The notes below the pieces were generated by a model. That model was not told the DNA's origin and did not search any database. It worked only from the letters and a program-made list of their open reading frames with translations. Positions 1 through 8,056 of a DNA stretch of 64,000 nucleotides are shown in pieces. Origin of the DNA: Galbibacter sp038433465 (GTDB lineage Bacteria; Bacteroidota; Bacteroidia; Flavobacteriales; Flavobacteriaceae); contig NZ_JAESVF010000001.1 in the NCBI RefSeq assembly GCF_038433465.1, positions 496,001 to 560,000 on the forward strand, read 5' to 3'. The number at the start of each line of letters is the position of its first letter. Position 1 is the first letter of the stretch. The translations under genes and the position numbers were made by a program.

Positions 1-8
1 AAATATGG

Positions 9-959
9 CTAAGATTTTTTCAGCTGAATAAAAACAGGGAAATGATCGCTGTAACCGCCCAAATATTTTCGTCCTACATAGGTGCGAAATGGAAAGCCTT
101 TGTACTTGTCATTCCATTCAGTAAGAAAATGTTCGTCTAAAATATCTGCTTTTAAAAAAGTAAGTTTACTTCTGTAGGCGTCAAAAAAGTTAGTCGATAT
201 AATAATTTGGTCGAAAACATTCCAACTGAATTTATGCACCAAAGTTCCACGTTCATCTGGAATTAAAAGTTTTTCCATAGGGTTATAGAAATCGGCTGTA
301 ACCAAATGTTCTTTTATACTAGTAGAGTTTGGGTCGTCGTTAAAATCACCCATAATAATAAACTTAGGATTTGCTTCTTGAACCTTAATCTGGTCGATTA
401 CCGTATGCAATGTTTTAGCAGCAGCAATACGCTTGTAATCGGTTTCGCCAGCGCCTTGCCTACGCGATGGCCAGTGGTTTACAAATACATGAACTTCTTC
501 ATCATTAAGTTTTCCAAAAACATGTAAAATATCTCGTGTGTAATCGCGAATACCCTCTTCATTGTATACCAAAAGCGGAATAGCTTTACTTCGTATCACC
601 TCAAAAGCATCCTCTTGATATAAAAGTGCAGTATCAATACCTCGCTCGTCTGGAGAGTTGTAGTGTATGTATTTGTAATTGGCATCCGCAAGGGCTTCCG
701 TAGCAATTAAATCGTTTAAAACTTTTTTGTTCTCAACTTCGGCTACGCCCAATAAAACTGGTGGAGCGCTGTGGCTTTTCTCTCCAATATACGAAATGGC
801 TTTTCCGAGTTTGTGAATTTTATTTTCATATCTGTCTTCATCCCAATGCAATCGGCCTTCTTCTGTAAAATCTTCATCTAAAATATTAGGGTCGTTTACG
901 GTATCAAAAAGATTCTCTAAATTATAAAATGCTACGGTATATAAATTGTTCTCGCTCAT
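9..959 (-). CDS. Endonuclease/exonuclease/phosphatase family protein
   Basis: A 316-aa protein of the EEP (DNase I-like) superfamily, whose members cleave phosphodiester or phosphomonoester bonds in a Mg2+-dependent way. The family motifs are visible in order: FYNLENLFD near residue 12, LLGVAEVENKKVL (metal-binding Glu) near residue 70, the catalytic IIMGDFNDDP block near residue 200, and the C-terminal GGYSDHFPVF with the SDH triad. There is no signal peptide, so a cytoplasmic enzyme is likely. It is divergent from hflX with about 50 bp between the start codons. The substrate cannot be inferred: family members act on DNA, RNA, phosphoinositides or sphingomyelin. The gene is complete; the stop codon lies at the left edge of the window. 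Confidence 0.88.
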   Translation of the reverse strand: MSENNLYTVAFYNLENLFDTVNDPNILDEDFTEEGRLHWDEDRYENKIHKLGKAISYIGEKSHSAPPVLLGVAEVENKKVLNDLIATEALADANYKYIHYNSPDERGIDTALLYQEDAFEVIRSKAIPLLVYNEEGIRDYTRDILHVFGKLNDEEVHVFVNHWPSRRQGAGETDYKRIAAAKTLHTVIDQIKVQEANPKFIIMGDFNDDPNSTSIKEHLVTADFYNPMEKLLIPDERGTLVHKFSWNVFDQIIISTNFFDAYRSKLTFLKADILDEHFLTEWNDKYKGFPFRTYVGRKYLGGYSDHFPVFIQLKKS

Positions 960-986
960 GGTGTAAAAATAAAAAAATCAATTGTG

Positions 987-994
987 TACCTTTG
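987..994 (+). promoter_or_regulatory. -7 box of hflX promoter
   Basis: TACCTTTG matches the Bacteroidota sigma-A -7 consensus TAnnTTTG exactly and lies 18 bp before the hflX start codon. I see no clear -33 TTG at the expected distance, so the call rests on the -7 box and its position. Confidence 0.4.
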
Positions 995-1012
995 TACTTT
1001 ACACTATTATTT

Positions 1013-2227
1013 ATGCTGGAAAAGAAAACCTTAGATTATGAGAAAGTGGTGCTCGTTGGAATTATTAACCAAGAGCAAGATGAAGAAAAGTCTAAAGAAT
1101 ATTTAGATGAATTAGAGTTTTTGGCGTATACTGCTGGCGGGGAGGTTACTGCTAGATTTACACAAAAAGTGGATATCCCGAACCCAAAAACGTTTATCGG
1201 AACAGGAAAAATAGAAGAGATTAGAACGTATGTGTCTGACAACGAAATTGGAACTGTAATTTTTGATGACGAATTAACCCCTGCGCAACAGAAAAACATC
1301 GAGAAAATATTAAAATCTAAAATTTTAGACCGTACGAGTTTAATTCTCGACATTTTTGCACAACGTGCACAAACAAGCTATGCGCGAACACAAGTAGAGC
1401 TGGCGCAATACCAATATTTATTACCTCGACTTACCGGACTTTGGACTCACTTAGAGCGTCAACGAGGTGGAATTGGAATGCGTGGACCTGGAGAAACCGA
1501 AATCGAAACCGATAGACGTATTGTTAGAGACCGTATTGCTTTACTGAAAAAGAAATTGGAAAAGATTGACAAACAGATGGAAACCCAACGCGGAAATCGT
1601 GGTGCTTTGGTACGCGTTGCGCTTATTGGGTACACCAACGTAGGAAAATCGACTTTAATGAATGTTATTAGTAAAAGTGATGTTTTTGCTGAAAACAAAC
1701 TCTTTGCAACCCTCGATACCACCGTACGAAAAGTAGTAATTGGAAACCTGCCTTTTTTATTGAGCGACACTGTTGGGTTTATAAGAAAACTACCTACGCA
1801 ATTGGTAGAATCGTTTAAAAGTACGCTCGATGAAGTACGTGAAGCCGATTTATTATTGCACGTTGTAGATATTTCGCATCCTAATTTTGAAGAGCACATC
1901 GCTTCTGTAAATCAGATTTTAGATGAAATTAAAAGTGCCGACAAACCAACAATTATGGTTTTTAATAAAATTGATAATTACGAGCACGAAACTATTGAAG
2001 ACGACGATTTGGTAACCGAAAAAACCACCAAACATTTTACACTCGACGAGTGGAAACAAACTTGGATGAACAGATTAGACAGTAAAGATGTACTTTTTAT
2101 CTCTGCTTTGAATAAAGAAAATTTAGAAGAATTCAGAAAAAAAGTATACGATTCGGTTAGAGAAATACATGTAACGCGTTTTCCGTACAACAGCTTTTTA
2201 TATCAAGATTACGAGGAAGGGCTTTAA
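1013..2227 (+). CDS. hflX: GTPase HflX
   Basis: A 404-aa ribosome-associated GTPase that in other bacteria splits stalled 70S ribosomes. The N-terminal HflX domain includes FIGTGKIEEI and the conserved block ending RGGIGMRGPGETEIETDRR. The G domain follows with G1 ALIGYTNVGKSTLMN, G3 DTVGF and G4 NKID. I start at the ATG at 1013 (MLEKKTLDYEKVV) rather than at an in-frame codon 84 bp upstream, because the upstream stretch is not protein-like, runs over the divergent gene's start and contains the promoter box. The length is normal for the family. Confidence 0.95.
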   Translation: MLEKKTLDYEKVVLVGIINQEQDEEKSKEYLDELEFLAYTAGGEVTARFTQKVDIPNPKTFIGTGKIEEIRTYVSDNEIGTVIFDDELTPAQQKNIEKILKSKILDRTSLILDIFAQRAQTSYARTQVELAQYQYLLPRLTGLWTHLERQRGGIGMRGPGETEIETDRRIVRDRIALLKKKLEKIDKQMETQRGNRGALVRVALIGYTNVGKSTLMNVISKSDVFAENKLFATLDTTVRKVVIGNLPFLLSDTVGFIRKLPTQLVESFKSTLDEVREADLLLHVVDISHPNFEEHIASVNQILDEIKSADKPTIMVFNKIDNYEHETIEDDDLVTEKTTKHFTLDEWKQTWMNRLDSKDVLFISALNKENLEEFRKKVYDSVREIHVTRFPYNSFLYQDYEEGL

Positions 2228-2263
2228 AGGAGAAAGAAATACTCTGAAAAGTTTAATAATACG

Positions 2264-2343
2264 TGTCAAACTGAGCTTGACTCAGTTTCTCATCCTAACG
2301 ACAAACTAATACAATGAGATTCTGAATTAAATCTAGAATGACG
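2264..2343. repeat. Dispersed two-hairpin repeat, copy 1
   Basis: The segment contains AAACTGAGCTTGACTCAGTTT followed about 25 bp later by ATGAGATTCTGAATT...AGAATGACG. A second copy at 5035-5100 has the same two hairpins with compensated changes (AACCTGAACTTGATTCAGGTT, then ATGAGATTCTGAATC...CAGAATGACG). The structure is conserved more than the sequence. This looks like a REP-type intergenic element of the host chromosome. Confidence 0.6.
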
Positions 2344-2491
2344 TTTTAACCACAGTTCGAGATAAATGCCATTATAGAATGAATTTTAAATACTTGCATT
2401 TTTGTCTTGACACAAAAACGAAACAAACCTGCCTACCGGAAGGCAGGAAAGTCAAGACTAATTCAAAAAGGATAAATACAAAAACAAAAAA

Positions 2492-2522
2492 GGGTTCTCA
2501 ACATCATTGAGAACCCTTTTTG
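2492..2522. terminator. Bidirectional rho-independent terminator
   Basis: Perfect 9-bp stem GGGTTCTCA / TGAGAACCC with a 7-nt loop, flanked by A-rich sequence on the left and a T run on the right. It lies between the converging hflX and DUF3078 genes and could serve both. Confidence 0.8.
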
Positions 2523-2549
2523 TATATGGTAACCTAAATGTGTTTCAGA

Positions 2550-3473
2550 TTAAAAACCAAAGTTTAACCCTACACCAAATACTTCACGTAACTGTAATGC
2601 ACTTACAGCATTATCATCGTAAACCATTTGTAAAGTTAAGTTTGTAGATAAGTAGTTGTTAATTTTCATTACTACATTCATGGTATAATCGATATCTACA
2701 TTTTGTGGATCTTCTAGATAGTTTGAATATAAATTCAATGTGTTTTCCATAGAAACATTTTCCATCACATTAAATTTGTAATATGCAGATGCATAAAAAC
2801 CTAGCTCGTAACGAAACGTTTCTCCTGGATCGATACCAAAAGCTTGTAAGTTATTTACGTTTGTTGGTCCGCTATGCTCAACAAAAGTGTCTGAATCTTC
2901 ATCGTACACCCATAAATCGTCACTAATAAAAGTCATTTTAGAAGTAAGAGGTGCTAAATTCACTTTAAAGTTATCGCTCTTTTTCCACTCCATACCTGGA
3001 CCAAAAGTTAAGTAAGCTGGACTAAACAATCCTGAAGTATTAAAATCTCCATTATCGTCGTTATCGTAATCATAACCATCGGTAAACTGAGTTCTAAAGT
3101 TTAAGAAGAATGAGTAGTTCCAGTTTCCAAAAGCGTTTTTACCTACTAATGAGTTGTACTCAAAACGGTCGTCGGTTTTCTTAGTGTCTTCACCTTTAAT
3201 TCTGTTAAGACCGTAAGAAGCTAATACTTTGTTATCCCAAGACCAATCTCCACTTAAGTAATTAAAGTTATAATTTACACCAAGTGTTCCAGAAACGTTG
3301 TTTTCACCTCCTGCTACCCAGTTACTAAAAGCCGATTGATTTAATAAAAATGTAAATGTTCCTCCTTTGGTCCACCCTTGTTTTGGAGCATCGTCTGCAT
3401 CAACTTCCTGTGCAAAAGATGTTACTCCCAATAAAAGAGCACCTATTACTAATAGTTTTTTCATAGATTTCAA
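2550..3473 (-). CDS. DUF3078 outer-membrane protein
   Basis: A 307-aa protein with a signal peptide (KKLLVIGALLLGVTSFAQ, cleavage predicted after about residue 21). Its body is rich in alternating hydrophobic and aromatic strands, and it ends in a terminal aromatic residue (VGLNFGF), as in outer-membrane beta-barrels. The early segment FLLNQSAFSNWVAGGENNVS is typical of DUF3078 proteins of Bacteroidota. The function is unknown. A second possible start is the ATG three codons later (MKKLL). The gene has its own -7 box and terminator and so appears monocistronic. Confidence 0.85.
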   Translation of the reverse strand: MKSMKKLLVIGALLLGVTSFAQEVDADDAPKQGWTKGGTFTFLLNQSAFSNWVAGGENNVSGTLGVNYNFNYLSGDWSWDNKVLASYGLNRIKGEDTKKTDDRFEYNSLVGKNAFGNWNYSFFLNFRTQFTDGYDYDNDDNGDFNTSGLFSPAYLTFGPGMEWKKSDNFKVNLAPLTSKMTFISDDLWVYDEDSDTFVEHSGPTNVNNLQAFGIDPGETFRYELGFYASAYYKFNVMENVSMENTLNLYSNYLEDPQNVDIDYTMNVVMKINNYLSTNLTLQMVYDDNAVSALQLREVFGVGLNFGF

Positions 3474-3503
3474 TTTTAAGTTTTTTGTTTTTTAAAATTC
3501 GTG

Positions 3504-3511
3504 CAAAACTA
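3504..3511 (-). promoter_or_regulatory. -7 box upstream of the DUF3078 gene
   Basis: On the minus strand the sequence reads TAGTTTTG, an exact TAnnTTTG match 31 bp before the start codon. No -33 TTG is obvious. Confidence 0.4.
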
Positions 3512-3546
3512 ATACATATTGTAGATATTGGAGGGAAAAATACAAA

Positions 3547-4050
3547 TTATTTTCTCTTGAATAGCGGAACTGAAGAGCAAGCTTCGCCATACATTACACT
3601 TTTGGCAATATTAAGCAACCTGTTTGTAATGAAAATATATGCGTTTTGTGGGACTGGTTTTTTTGCGCAACCTTTTACAATAACAGGCTTGTCTGTATAC
3701 GCTGACAAATCGATTGTTGGGATGATTTCTTGATAGATAGAAGTTTCTAAATCTTCTAATGTTCCTACAACAACTTTCTTTGCAAAAGGCTGTAAATAGG
3801 TGCTTAACAACATATACGCCCAAGCAGGAACAATAGCATCTGTCGAGCAAGTTAATGCTACATAACTATTGTTGTATTGTTCCCATTGATGGTCTTTGGC
3901 AAATGTTCGAAAATCTTTTTCTTTCAGAATAAAACCTTCAAAAAGCCAATCTTTAATATCAAAAAGTACACGCTCGCCAACTGGACAATAATCTTCTAAA
4001 TTAAAAGTTTCCAGCTTACTCTGCGCAACTCTGTTTACTATTTCTTCCAT
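3547..4050 (-). CDS. DUF2480 family protein
   Basis: A 167-aa cytoplasmic protein without signal peptide or membrane segments. It matches the DUF2480 family that in Flavobacteriia commonly follows the SUF genes (N-terminal MEEIVNRVAQSKL, central LTCSTDAIVPAWAYMLL, and KGCAKKPVP near residue 125 with a conserved Cys). It lies 48 bp downstream of sufT in the same orientation and is probably the last gene of the sufE-sufT unit. A role in iron-sulphur assembly is suggested only by that neighbourhood. Confidence 0.8.
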   Translation of the reverse strand: MEEIVNRVAQSKLETFNLEDYCPVGERVLFDIKDWLFEGFILKEKDFRTFAKDHQWEQYNNSYVALTCSTDAIVPAWAYMLLSTYLQPFAKKVVVGTLEDLETSIYQEIIPTIDLSAYTDKPVIVKGCAKKPVPQNAYIFITNRLLNIAKSVMYGEACSSVPLFKRK

Positions 4051-4098
4051 AAAAATTAAGCTTTTTTATGTGTTAGAATTTTATTTCTGCTGAAATTA

Positions 4099-4422
4099 CT
4101 ACAGCAATCCTAACTCTAACTTAGCCTCTTCACTCATTAAATCTTGACTCCACGGCGGATCGAAGGTTATTTCAACTTCGGCATCTTTTACGTCGTCGAT
4201 AGTTTTAATTTTTTCTTCAACCTCCACAGGAAGCGTCTCTGCAACAGGACAGTTTGGCGTTGTAAGCGTCATTAATATTTTAACTTCAGAATCTTCATTT
4301 ACAAAAACATCGTAAATAAGGCCGAGTTCGTAAATATCAACAGGAATTTCTGGATCGTAAATAGTTTTTAAAACACGTACTATTTTTTCTCCTAATTCGG
4401 TAGTATCTATGGTATCGCTCAT
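4099..4422 (-). CDS. sufT: SUF-system protein SufT (MIP18/DUF59 family)
   Basis: A 107-aa protein made of one MIP18/DUF59 domain. Such proteins help mature Fe-S proteins and act with SufBCD. Visible hallmarks are TIYDPEIPVDIYELGLIYD near residue 20, the conserved Cys in TTPNCPVAETLP, and the C-terminal FDPPWSQDLMSEEAKLELG typical of SufT. It starts 6 bp after the sufE stop, consistent with one transcript. Confidence 0.9.
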   Translation of the reverse strand: MSDTIDTTELGEKIVRVLKTIYDPEIPVDIYELGLIYDVFVNEDSEVKILMTLTTPNCPVAETLPVEVEEKIKTIDDVKDAEVEITFDPPWSQDLMSEEAKLELGLL

Positions 4423-4428
4423 GTTGTT

Positions 4429-4851
4429 TTAATTTAATTGTGTTTGGTATGCAATGGCATACAGTTTTAATTGCTTTATCATGCTAACTAAACCGTTGGC
4501 TCTGGTAGGCGATAAATGCTCTTTTAAACCAATTTCGTCAATAAAATCGGTATTGGCTTCAATAATATCTTTTGGATGTTGGTTTGAAAAGGCTCTCACC
4601 AAAATAGCAATAATCCCTTTGGTAATAATGGCATCGCTATCGGCAGTAAAGAGTAGTTTGTCCTCATTAAGCTCCGCATGTACCCACACTTTACTTTGAC
4701 ATCCTTTAATGATATTATCGTCGGTTTTATATTGATCTTCAATAAGAGGTAACGATTTTCCAAGTTCAATCATGTATTCGTAACGTTGCATCCAATCGTC
4801 GAACATCGAAAATTCTTCAACAATCTCATTTTGAATTTCTTGAATTGTCAT
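4429..4851 (-). CDS. sufE: Cysteine desulfuration protein SufE
   Basis: SufE takes persulphide sulphur from SufS and passes it to the SufBCD scaffold. The acceptor Cys is in NIIKGCQSKVWVHAEL, and the family's C-terminal HLSPTRANGL block is present. I start at MTIQEIQNEIVEEF (about 140 aa); an ATG 18 bp upstream would add six residues and is less like known SufE starts. The gene is followed almost directly by sufT. It is about 370 bp from sufS, with dispersed repeats in between. Confidence 0.93.
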   Translation of the reverse strand: MTIQEIQNEIVEEFSMFDDWMQRYEYMIELGKSLPLIEDQYKTDDNIIKGCQSKVWVHAELNEDKLLFTADSDAIITKGIIAILVRAFSNQHPKDIIEANTDFIDEIGLKEHLSPTRANGLVSMIKQLKLYAIAYQTQLN

Positions 4852-5034
4852 AGGTTTAATTTTCAACAAAAATACAACAAGAAAATGGGCTATTCAACTG
4901 TTTTTATAGATGGCTGTATAACGATTCTTGATGATTGATATTTACTGAACCTCCGAAGGTATTTCAGCAGTAAAGAAAATTTACGGAAACATCCTCCCAA
5001 ATTAAAAGAACTCGCTACGCTCCAACAACTTTTC

Positions 5035-5100
5035 GTCAACCTGAACTTGATTCAGGTTCGCACTAGCATGATGAGATTCTGAATCGAGTTCAGAATGACG
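5035..5100. repeat. Dispersed two-hairpin repeat, copy 2
   Basis: AACCTGAACTTGATTCAGGTT forms an 8-bp stem, and ATTCTGAATCGAGTTCAGAAT forms a second. It pairs with the copy at 2264-2343, with compensatory stem differences between the two. Confidence 0.6.
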
Positions 5101-5142
5101 ATTTTAGTATTTTTTATTTTTGCCTGTGGTTTTTTTTACATC

Positions 5143-5172
5143 CCCCTAGCCCCCTTCAAAGGGGGAATTTGT
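5143..5172. repeat. C-rich/G-rich palindromic element, copy 1
   Basis: The sequence CCCCCTAGCCCCCTTCAAAG followed by GGGGGAATT is an imperfect palindrome. Relatives lie at about 6550-6620 and, inside icmF, at 61352-61386. It is probably a REP-like mobile intergenic repeat. Confidence 0.55.
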
Positions 5173-5221
5173 TGTTCGTTTTGCTTATCCCTTATCCCTT
5201 ATGGCTCATCGCTCAAAGTCT

Positions 5222-6436
5222 TTAAGACAACATCATTTTAGCTTTCTTGACCGCCGACACCAAGGCATCGACCTCTTCTTTGGTGTTGTAAAATGCAAAA
5301 CTCGCACGAACGGTTCCTGGGATTTTAAAATAATCCATAACAGGTTGCGCACAGTGGTGTCCTGTTCTCACAGCAATTCCTAATTTATCTACAATAGTTC
5401 CTATATCATACGGGTGAATTCCTTCAATATTAAAAGATATTACAGACGCTTTTTTAGCGGAAGTCCCATAAATTTTGAGTCCTTCTATCTCGCTTAATTT
5501 TTCGGTTCCGTAGGCAAGTAATTCGTTTTCGTAAGCCAAAATATTGTCAAAACCAATGGCGTTCATATAATCGATAGCAGCACCAAAAGCAATACCTCCA
5601 CAGATATTTGGCGTTCCAGCTTCAAATTTATGAGGCAAATCGGCATAGGTTGTTTTTTCGAAAGTTACTTCAGCAATCATTTCACCTCCCCCTTGGTAAG
5701 GTGGTAATTTTTCAAGCCATTCTGTTTTTCCGTACAGCATCCCCACACCTGTTGGCCCGCACATTTTATGAGCAGAAGCCACATAGAAATCTACATCCAA
5801 CGCTTGCACATCGGGTTTTAAATGCGGACAAGCCTGCGCTCCGTCTATCAAAACCGCAGCTCCTACTTGATGCGCTTTTTCGATAATTTCTTCAATAGGA
5901 TTGATAACACCCAATGCATTTGAGATATGATTACAAAACACCAATTTTGTTTTGGCTGAAAGTAATGCTTCGTAAGCGTCCATTTGTAATTCGCCGTTTT
6001 CATTCATCGGAATTACCTTTAAAACCGCTCCAGTACGCTCGCAAAGCATTTGCCAAGGTACAATATTTGAATGATGCTCTAAAGCAGAAACAATCAACTC
6101 ATCTCCCTTTTGTAAAAGTGTTGAAAAACCATTGGCAACCAAATTTATTCCGTGTGTTGTACCAGAAGTAAAAATGATTTCATGCGTTTTTTTGGCGTTG
6201 AAATGCGTTTGGATTTTCTTTCGAGCCTGCTCGTACTTATCGGTTGCTTCTTGAGATAACGTATGCACCCCTCGATGAATGTTTGCATTGTAATTGCTGT
6301 AATAATCTACAATACAATCAATCACTTGCTGCGGGGTTTGCGAAGTTGCGGCATTATCAAAATATACTAGCGGGCATCCGTTTACTTCTCTTTTAAGAAT
6401 TGGAAAATCTTCACGGATTTTTTGTAGCTCAATCAT
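5222..6436 (-). CDS. sufS: Cysteine desulfurase SufS
   Basis: A PLP-dependent class-V aminotransferase-fold enzyme that removes sulphur from L-cysteine and loads it on its own Cys for SufE. The PLP-binding lysine is in SAHKMCGPTGVGMLYG, the active-site Cys in RTGHHCAQP, and the N-terminal YFDNAATSQTPQ block is typical. I start at MIELQKIREDFPIL (404 aa, the usual SufS length). An upstream in-frame ATG would add 13 residues of poor quality (MLYFCKNIAEREL). The enzyme is chromosomally separated from sufD by two plus-strand genes. Confidence 0.95.
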   Translation of the reverse strand: MIELQKIREDFPILKREVNGCPLVYFDNAATSQTPQQVIDCIVDYYSNYNANIHRGVHTLSQEATDKYEQARKKIQTHFNAKKTHEIIFTSGTTHGINLVANGFSTLLQKGDELIVSALEHHSNIVPWQMLCERTGAVLKVIPMNENGELQMDAYEALLSAKTKLVFCNHISNALGVINPIEEIIEKAHQVGAAVLIDGAQACPHLKPDVQALDVDFYVASAHKMCGPTGVGMLYGKTEWLEKLPPYQGGGEMIAEVTFEKTTYADLPHKFEAGTPNICGGIAFGAAIDYMNAIGFDNILAYENELLAYGTEKLSEIEGLKIYGTSAKKASVISFNIEGIHPYDIGTIVDKLGIAVRTGHHCAQPVMDYFKIPGTVRASFAFYNTKEEVDALVSAVKKAKMMLS

Positions 6437-6549
6437 AAGTTCTCTTTCTGCAATGTTCTTACAAAAATACAGCAAAGTTCTAAGCCTAAAAAGTTTTCGT
6501 TTATCGATTTATTTTTTTCTTGAAGTTTCAAGTTTAAGATTTTGTTTTC

Positions 6550-6622
6550 CAATTTTTTTCACATCCCCCTAACCCTCTTCGAAGGGGAATTTTTATCCCC
6601 TTGAGGGGATTATAGGGGTGTT
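6550..6622. repeat. C-rich/G-rich palindromic element, copy 2
   Basis: CATCCCCCTAACCCTCTTCG then AAGGGGAATT, followed by CCCCTTGAGGGG and AGGGGTG, in the gap between sufS and the divergent hydrolase gene. Same family as the elements at 5143 and 61352. Confidence 0.5.
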
Positions 6623-6700
6623 ATTGATATCTAGTTATACTACATTTCAAGCTTCCAACTTTTTACTATCTTTAAAACATCAATTCAAAAAATTGTTGTC

Positions 6701-8053
6701 TTGAAAAATTTTAAACGTTTCGCGCTGTTTACCGTAATCCTTATTTGTTTGGCATTTGGTGTAGCAGTAACAACCAATTATCCGAAGTTAAATATCATCA
6801 GTGGATTTTCAGCAAAAAATATGTGTTCGTGCGTTTTTAACGACGGGAGGAGTCAGGCGCTCACCAAAAATCAAGATAACAACTTTGCTCCTGTCAACTT
6901 AGCTAAGAACAACATCAATAACCAAAACAAAACTGCAACAGCTACGGTTTACGGACTAAAAGCACGTACTGCAGTATACAGAAGCGGACTAGGATGTGTG
7001 CTTGTTCCAACGGATATGGACGTGAATACATTGAAAAAAATGCCATCGCCTGTGCGTACTACGAAAGCGAATTTACTACCTTACCCATACGGAGACGCTC
7101 CTCAAAAAGACACACTTTTTGAAAATGTAAATTACGAATTGATAGACGAGATTGTAAGCGCCTCTTTTCACAACAACGATATTCAAAAAACACGCTCGGT
7201 TTTGGTGGTTTATAAAGACCAAATTATTGCTGAAAAATATGCCGATTCGCTAACGCAAGATTCTAAACTCCTCGGTTGGTCCATGACCAAAAGTGTGATG
7301 GCTACTTTGTACGGAATTTTACAACACGAAGGAAAACTCTCTGTAGATTCCCCTGCAAAAGTAGCTTCTTGGCAAAACGATGCACGAGCAAAAATTACGT
7401 ATAGTGATTTACTACACATGAATAGTGGCTTAGCTTGGGAAGAAGATTACGCCACCATTTCGGATGTTACAAAAATGCTCTTTTTAACCGACGACATGAG
7501 TAGTGTTCAGGCTGAAAAAGAAGCCATCGCTTCCCCAAATACTGTGTGGAATTATTCTTCTGGAACAAGTAATTTACTTGCTGGATTACTGCGGAAAGAA
7601 TTTAATAACGAAACCGAATACCTCAACTTTCCGTATCGAAAACTTATTGACCGCATCGGGATGAAAAGCATGTTGATAGAAACCGATGCTTCTGGAACTT
7701 TTGTTGGTTCTTCCTACGGATGGGCAACCACGCGCGACTGGGCAAAATTTGGATTGCTATACCTGCACAACGGTAATTGGAATGGCGACCAACTTTTTGA
7801 CAAAAACTGGGTGGATTATGTAACCACGCCTGCACCAAATTCAGACAATTTATACGGGGCACACTTTTGGTTAAATACCAAAACCAAATTACCCGACGCA
7901 CCTTTAGATACCTACTATGCCGATGGTTTCCAAGGACAACGCGTGTACATTGTTCCGAGCAAAGACCTTGTAGTTGTTCGTATGGGACTGGCCTCTGGAG
8001 ATGCTTTCGATTTTAATTGGTTTTTAAGCGGTATAACCAACGCTATTTATTAA
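6701..8053 (+). CDS. Exported serine hydrolase, beta-lactamase class C family
   Basis: A 450-aa protein with an N-terminal signal peptide or anchor (FALFTVILICLAFGVAV) and a beta-lactamase/esterase domain. The nucleophile motif SxxK is SMTK in LLGWSMTKSVMAT (near residue 200). The second motif is around WNYSSGTSNLL, and a C-terminal QGQRVYIVPSKDLVVVRMG block fits the class C fold. Substrates could be esters, peptides or beta-lactams. The apparent start codon is TTG: the first in-frame ATG lies well inside and would remove the signal sequence. The rluA-like gene begins 3 bp after the stop. The pair interrupts the suf cluster on the opposite strand. Confidence 0.87.
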   Translation: MKNFKRFALFTVILICLAFGVAVTTNYPKLNIISGFSAKNMCSCVFNDGRSQALTKNQDNNFAPVNLAKNNINNQNKTATATVYGLKARTAVYRSGLGCVLVPTDMDVNTLKKMPSPVRTTKANLLPYPYGDAPQKDTLFENVNYELIDEIVSASFHNNDIQKTRSVLVVYKDQIIAEKYADSLTQDSKLLGWSMTKSVMATLYGILQHEGKLSVDSPAKVASWQNDARAKITYSDLLHMNSGLAWEEDYATISDVTKMLFLTDDMSSVQAEKEAIASPNTVWNYSSGTSNLLAGLLRKEFNNETEYLNFPYRKLIDRIGMKSMLIETDASGTFVGSSYGWATTRDWAKFGLLYLHNGNWNGDQLFDKNWVDYVTTPAPNSDNLYGAHFWLNTKTKLPDAPLDTYYADGFQGQRVYIVPSKDLVVVRMGLASGDAFDFNWFLSGITNAIY

Positions 8054-8056
8054 GCT

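Larger units (their letters stand above)
2228..2549. other. Intergenic region with dispersed hairpin repeats
   Basis: A 322-bp gap between convergent genes without a convincing coding region. It holds a two-hairpin repeat at 2264-2343 (first arm pair AAACTGAG/CTCAGTTT), a palindromic element CCTGCCTACCGGAAGGCAGG near 2431, and a terminator at 2492-2522. Confidence 0.7.
4852..5221. other. Intergenic gap between sufS and sufE, filled by repeats
   Basis: No credible gene. It holds copy 2 of the two-hairpin repeat (5035-5100) and a CCCCCTAGCCCCCTTCAAAG-type element (about 5143-5172). These repeats appear to have inserted within an ancestral suf cluster. Confidence 0.6.

Noticed and set aside
1036..1899. 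Long open frames antisense to hflX
   Set aside because: Low-complexity Ser/Thr-rich shadows of the real gene on the other strand, without start context or family resemblance.
3485..3733. 82-aa plus-strand frame between DUF3078 and DUF2480
   Set aside because: Largely antisense to the DUF2480 gene; no credible start context.
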